Part shown: positions 58,801 to 64,000 of the stretch, in pieces | Position numbering within the stretch: the first letter of the stretch is position 1 | Layout of the letters: every line of letters starts with the position of its first letter | Assembly (NCBI GenBank): GCA_001599835.1 | Contig: BCIC01000002.1 | Location: forward strand, 2,003,137-2,067,136 | Length of the DNA stretch: 64,000 nucleotides | Reading direction: 5' to 3' | From: Thermoascus crustaceus | Taxonomy: Eukaryota; Ascomycota; Eurotiomycetes; Eurotiales; Thermoascaceae | The notes under the pieces: generated by a model | Told to the model about the DNA's origin: nothing | The model's database searches: none | The model's input: only the letters and a program-made list of their open reading frames with translations | Program-made: the position numbers and the translations under genes

Positions 58801-61596
58801 CTTCGTTCTCTTCACATTCCTATTGACGTAGGGAATGACGGACTATGACGTTTCTTTAACTATTGCAGGTAACTGTTGCTAGGATGGACGCGCCTTTTTT
58901 CTGCATTTTCTCTGGCCGACGTACACAATAATTGATCAAACTCGGGGAAACATCAGCAGGAGTAGATTGCAGACTAGCGTCTAAATCATTTTTCTCTGTT
59001 CACATCGTCTAATATCCACCGATTAGTATTCTACATGGCCGTCGAAATTGCCGACGGGGAGCCAAAGTCGTAACTTTTGCCGAGCCAGAAGGAACCTCGA
59101 GAACGTTCGCTTGTAGAGTTTTAAAGCCAGAAAGACCGGGGCGGCAGGGTAACTAGCTTACCAGTCGCAACGGTTTCAACATCATTCGCTTTGTACGGAC
59201 AGGTCCTCATCCTTTCTATTAAAAAATTAAATTGTTACATGGAAGGTTTTTTGATAACCTGGCAATCCTTTCACTTGAACACAGACATGTAGAACCTTGG
59301 AGGATTTTCTCCCCAAGAAGAAATGGTCTAAACAGGGCTCCTATCTGCGCTTCCCTTATGCATGTTCATCTGTGGTAATTTGATACGCTTTGAGCATAGT
59401 GTCGGGCCCCTCCTGATCAATGATATGGTATGTGGTGGGGAAGGTCGATGCCGACTTTCCGTCCGCTGAATCAATGTCCTTGGTGGCTATGATGGGGGGC
59501 GGGGGAGTTGAGTATACAGGCAGACCCATGTATGGTGTCATGTGCTTGCTGTACTACCGGACCTAAAAAGCGCTTAACTTTAGGTTTTGTTCTCGCATTC
59601 GTAATCCACAACTGCCTTAATCTGGCAGACGATAGCAAGAAACTGATACTTGTGACATAAGACAAAAGTCACCATCTGCTTTACGGGATATCTCAGCTTT
59701 TAATACTGGCATCTGGATCTTTCGAAGAGGGGGGCGGGGTGGCTCTCTGCTCTCTGGACGATCCCCATGCCAAGAGTGAGCCGACTTGACGGCACACTTT
59801 ATCCGATACAACTATTTCTTTATGCGGTATTGATCTTTTCATTCTGCCTAAACTGATATGCTCTTTTTAGGTAACACCTGCATATAAGGTTGTGTCCTCT
59901 GAATAGGCTGTGTAGTCTGTCTATCGAATCAGCAAAGTCCAGAACTAAGTACATAAAGCGACTTTCCGATATCATGACTATTGTCAACCAAGAAAATACT
60001 GAAACGGCTTAAGTGGTCAATTATTAGCGTCAGAAGGGTCGAACTGATACCTTGTTATGGGTCCATCATCATGCGTGCAAACTAAATGCTTAAATGCGAT
60101 AGTAGTAGCCAGCTTTTTTTACTAGAATCGAGCTTATTCTCATGTCAACTAATAACTTCTTCTCCAGATGCAAGCGGCCCCAACGGGATCATGCAAAGTA
60201 TTATATGTGTAGTCTTGCCAACGTGAACCTTGTTGACATGTTAGCATGCTATCCACTCCATGCTAACATTATTGTCTCAAGTTAAAAGGCCTGAGTGGTG
60301 CCTCAAGGACAAGATTCGATCTATCTTGGTACCTTATTAACTAGTCCCACGTCAGAGAGAAAATGGAGCAAGTCATCATGCCATGCACCTGTACAGCATA
60401 GAAGCCGTAGCGTCGATAGCAAAGAGCCCCAATGAATCTAACTATATTTCAATTCGACGTGGGCAAAATAATAATGCCATAATTATAAAGTCTCTTCAAG
60501 TATTATTGCAAACTCACCAAACACGTTCATCATAAGTTGCATCGAAGCTCAGGGGTATATTCCACGTCGCGCCTCGGACTATGGGAGAAACACACTAAAA
60601 TCTTAACAAACGAGACGAAGGGAAGCAAGAGCGAATAGGAAAAATATCAGCCACGAACAGTCTTTCTTGAAATTAGCGAACCCGAGGAAAACACAGATTC
60701 ACAGATCATGTGATGCGGGGCCAAGACGAGGAGAACATGAATGGAGCCCCGCTATTGTATCGCAAAGTGAAGACACGTAACAGGCCGGTAAATTTCGAGA
60801 TTTACAATAATATATTAACACCTGCTTCAGCCATTCTGATTGAAAATCCTCATTTTCCAGAGTCCTAATGCCACTATTCTTGCGACGTTTCTGTTGATGG
60901 AACACGTTTCGAGACAGGTAGGTAAAGACCGGTGCTAGCAATGGGTCCCTCTTTCCAACGCGAGATATCCTCGACTTCTCCCGTCCCGAGAGGATCGCAG
61001 GAGGAACCGATGGTATGGATCGATATAGCAACCGTTGCCAAAGACAGAGAGGCGATTAGACAAATAAGCCAAGATTGTGACGTCTCATCGGAGCATGGAC
61101 CCATCATTCAAACCATCGGCTTTTACCGCAAACTAACAAAACGAGATATCCAACAGCAACCAGAACCTGGGTACGGAGAAAGCAAACTCGCCGCCACGTT
61201 GCAAGACCCATCTCTCCCAGATCATCTGGATGAATAAATTCAAGGTTGTTCCCAGCCACAGCGCTCAACACGTAAGTTGGATATTGCAAGGTAAAACGAG
61301 TCCAGACGCCAATTTGGAAACTGAACAAGAAAAGCCCAACCTGGCTTGGTCAGAGAATAGAAAGAGCTTTAGTAGAGCTCATGTCCGTAGATGAACCAAA
61401 ACAGCTATCTAGCGAGAAGCGTTCAATAGGCTGGGCCCCGTCCACTTTTTCTTCCACAAGCCGTTTTCTCGTAGCTTCTACGGCAATGAGCATTTAGTTC
61501 ACGGACGCCAGCTGATTGTCTTGAGAGACAGTTGTTGCGGGAGCTTGCATGTTTCTCAGACGACATGCTTTTGCCACAGGGCAATTTTTCCAAGCG
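58801..61596. other. Long intergenic region without supportable genes
   Basis: About 2.8 kb. Short frames exist on both strands (for example 60,932-61,237 plus and 61,107-60,874 minus) but none shows a domain, splice-joined conserved block or convincing start. No repeat was recognised. Confidence 0.35.
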
Positions 61597-61896
61597 TCAT
61601 GTCGTGTATCCGTCAATATCGGAAGCATTTCTTTGATAGTTGTTCCAGAAACGTTCGACAGCTCGCTGGGCAATGGGAGAGCCACGGAACCGATCCCGAA
61701 AGTAGTTGAAAAGAGCAAATTCATCACGACTGAGGATGTACTCGGGTTGTCTCTGTATCTTATTCCAGAGCTCCCCAATGGCATTTTCAAGAATGGCACT
61801 CGTCTGGGGACTGATGTGGCCGTCTTCGCTGTTCCTAGCCTCCTCCAAAGCTCGTCGAACGGCGTCTCGATCCAACCTCGACGCTGTATTTGTCAT
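61597..61896 (-). CDS. Small conserved-looking fungal protein of unknown function
   Basis: Single-exon minus-strand model, 300 nt, 99 residues, starting at the ATG at 61,896. The protein is helical and rich in Arg, Glu and aromatic residues: LDRDAVRRALEEARN, then ILENAIGELWNKIQRQPEYI, LSRDEFALFNYFRDRFRG and AVERFWNNYQRN. The LWxKIQ..P....SRDEFAVFNYFxxRF pattern resembles a family of short uncharacterised fungal proteins I have met, but I cannot name a domain. Codon-like regularity and the absence of any lesion in this stretch favour a real gene. An upstream exon is possible: sequence before the ATG reads like a splice acceptor (TCACTTGCAG, near 61,950) and an in-frame extension exists. Function and location are unknown. 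Confidence 0.55.
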   Translation of the reverse strand: MTNTASRLDRDAVRRALEEARNSEDGHISPQTSAILENAIGELWNKIQRQPEYILSRDEFALFNYFRDRFRGSPIAQRAVERFWNNYQRNASDIDGYTT

Positions 61897-64000
61897 CACG
61901 ATACCGAGCTGTTGGTGGTGCGGAGCATTGAGCTTTCCGTTGTACTGCAAGTGAGAAAAGCAGAATATATGATGACTGCGCAGTATACAAATAGACGAGT
62001 GAGATATGTAGGAATAGAAAGCAGAGCCGAGAAAGGGCTTTGAGCATAGATTTCATGGGATCTTCCTGCTAAAGTTCCCACATAGCCGGATCACTCAACG
62101 GCCGTGGAGCTCAAGCTACGCGAATGACAGTGTCTGCGAACGAACGTTTTAGACCTTTTTACTAATAATAAAGACACCCACTTTGCCGTCACTTGTTAGC
62201 TGTGTATAGGGCAGAAAGATGTTGTCGAGAACTCCCCAGGACGCTTTTTCTGACTGTCTTGTACAGGTTCTCCAGAGACTGCATCCCGTACCGAGTCCAT
62301 GACAGGACGATCCGTGTCCCTTCATTTTCCAACGGCCATGTGGCAGGTGGGGCGCCGGACGGGTTCACCCGCTGCAGCAGACTTGGCTCCAACCAGAAAA
62401 AGGGTAAGGCTGGAGGACAATAGAGACGAGGCGTCGAGATAGGGCCTGTCAACGGCCGATCGGTCTTTCGACCTCAGAGCCAAACACATGCCTAATATAG
62501 CGTGGCTCGGTGAATTTTGCTTAGCGTCCAGGATGACAATGCTGTTATGATACGTATCTGTGCATGCTGCAGGGTTCTTGTACATTGAGCAGGTGGGGTT
62601 CAGATAGCTTCCTGTCACGGGCGCGTTGGTCCGCGGATCCTCCCCTTTTTCTCCGTGCTCCGTACCTTTGCCGCATGACAGTCGCTTCGGCGGATAAGTA
62701 GCTCCCGTCCGGGGTATACGATTATTCTAACCTGGGCATCCCCCCCCCCCCCCCCCCCCCCCCGGGCGTTACGAACGCACCTGGAAGGGCAAAAAAAAGA
62801 CAAGTTAAAAACAGGAAAACCCCTGGCAGCAAACCACATCGTCCTCTTTCCTGGAGTGGCCTACTCCTATGGAGAACAAGACAGGATGAACGAAGTATAA
62901 CGTCTTTCTGCTTTCCGCCAGCTTTTGCCAGCGAATCAGTTGTGGGTCATGGCTGCCGTTGAGAACCCATCCAGGATCTCGGTCCCGCCCTTCCTAAAGT
63001 CCTAAATTCGACTTGCTGACCAATCAGATTGGCTGCTAACCACGTCAGCCATACTCCGTCCTGGGAAATGCAAACTGGTCCGGCCGACTGAATCGAGTGC
63101 GAACTCCGGAGTGCTTGCTCACCTCCTTATGCAGGAGCACAGGGCGAAAGATGCATCCTTCTAAAGAACCTTGGATACTCCCATCGGCGGAGAAGACGTG
63201 GCTGAACCGCACAGACGCGAGATACGTTCCGGCGTCAATGAATTGCGGCGGGCGCTAGTTTCGCAGCTCTGAGATTTCATGCTCAAGTCAGACGGGTGCA
63301 GTTCTACATGGACTATGTGCTACTGCCGCTTTCGTATTACCTGGAACCTATCGCCATGGTATAATAATATGAATTTCGTTTAATAAAGCCATGAACGCAA
63401 TAATCATTTCTGAGTCCTAGCGGCAGATACCTGCTCAGCGGTCTAAGTTGCTGTAAAATGAACTCCGTACTGTTGAAGTTTGCTGAGTACAACTTATTCT
63501 GTACAGGTGTCACCTCCCATTAGATAGACGGGGCCGGTGGACATGTGTACGGAGGTGGCCCCAGTGGGATTCCAAGCACGACCATGGTCCACTTGCAGGG
63601 GCCAGGTCTTGATGCTGCCTTAAATGTTGGCTATGAAATAGCTATAGCAGTAACAGCAAGACCCTATGTCCTAGGTCTATCAAGGCCAATTAGGCAAGTA
63701 TTCTGGTTAAAGGCAGCGCCAAATCAACATCCCTGTCAGTGGGACTGCACTAGGAATCTTTCTGGGATCAACCGCAGTACTCCGTAGCCCAGGTTTCAGA
63801 AGATCCCCAGAAACGACCAACGGGAGGCGAGTAAGAGCCCCTTGCCGTTTGGGAAATGCATGCTCAATGTATGTCACGCAGAAGTGGTCTGGCGGTTGAT
63901 TGACCATCTGGGTCGGTGATTGGAGAAAAAATAGCGAGTCGGGGAGATCTGGAGAGCCGAGAGTGGCTACGATTTGAGGCGAGCTAGCAAATAGAACTGC
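61897..64000. other. Window end without supportable genes
   Basis: About 2.1 kb of normal to GC-rich sequence. It includes a C homopolymer (62,740-62,763) and a CCAAT/ATTGG pair near 63,021-63,034, which may belong to a promoter. Frames at 62,322-62,618 and 63,545-63,907 have no recognisable features. Confidence 0.35.
62740..62763 (+). repeat. Poly-C tract of 24 bases
   Basis: Twenty-four uninterrupted C residues, followed by GGGCG. Such a run can form G-quadruplex or i-motif structures and is prone to length error in sequencing, so the exact count is uncertain. Confidence 0.9.

Noticed and set aside
60874..61237. Overlapping frames of 77 (-) and 101 (+) codons
   Set aside because: Mutually overlapping on opposite strands with no domain; not enough support for a gene.
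23500..64000. CRISPR arrays, prophage, operons or other bacterial systems
   Set aside because: The window is clearly a fungal nuclear genome with spliceosomal introns; no regularly spaced repeats were seen.

Overview
This window comes from a filamentous ascomycete of the Eurotiales type (Aspergillus/Penicillium-like). The reasons are short 50-120 bp spliceosomal introns with GTRNGT donors, fungal-only genes (a Dad2 DASH subunit, a Zn2Cys6 regulator, an Ecl1-type protein, an Mtr-like amino-acid permease), and an exportin whose drug-contact residue is T525, the number used for Aspergillus nidulans CrmA. No database search was possible; every family call rests on motifs and remembered family features.

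The window has two compartments. Positions 1 to about 23,900 are AT-rich, TpA-rich DNA made of decayed transposons: a Tad1-like LINE on the minus strand (about 430-5,840), several pogo/Fot1-type DDE transposons, a Ty1/copia retroelement (14,251-21,661) with a complete pogo element nested inside it (19,148-20,989), and a repeat of about 870 bp present three times. Catalytic residues and Trp codons have been changed in the way expected of C-to-T mutation on either strand (RIP-like): Asp to Asn, His to Tyr, Gly to Glu, Trp to stop. One normal gene survives as an island at 9,482-10,088: a small Stf2-like protein whose start codon appears to be split by an intron. A perfect 147-bp tandem duplication lies just beyond it.

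From about 23,900 to 64,000 the DNA is ordinary euchromatin. In order: dre2 (cytosolic Fe-S assembly), hemB (haem synthesis), a Zn2Cys6-plus-NodL-type acetyltransferase fusion (-), a FAD monooxygenase, crmA/exportin-1 (11 exons), a Ypi1-type PP1 regulator, shugoshin (-), DASH subunit Dad2, an Ecl1-like lifespan factor, a broken CYP504-like P450 (-), mitochondrial FAD glycerol-3-phosphate dehydrogenase, an Mtr-like amino-acid permease with a 14-nt exon, and a small conserved-looking protein (-). The last 2 kb hold no gene I can support.

Some genes make functional groups. dre2 and hemB are both heavy iron users and lie in tandem. Ypi1, shugoshin and Dad2 all act in mitotic chromosome segregation, and shugoshin and Dad2 are divergently transcribed from one 653-bp intergenic region. 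The exon coordinates given were worked out by hand from splice signals and reading frame; each listed model sums to a whole number of codons.
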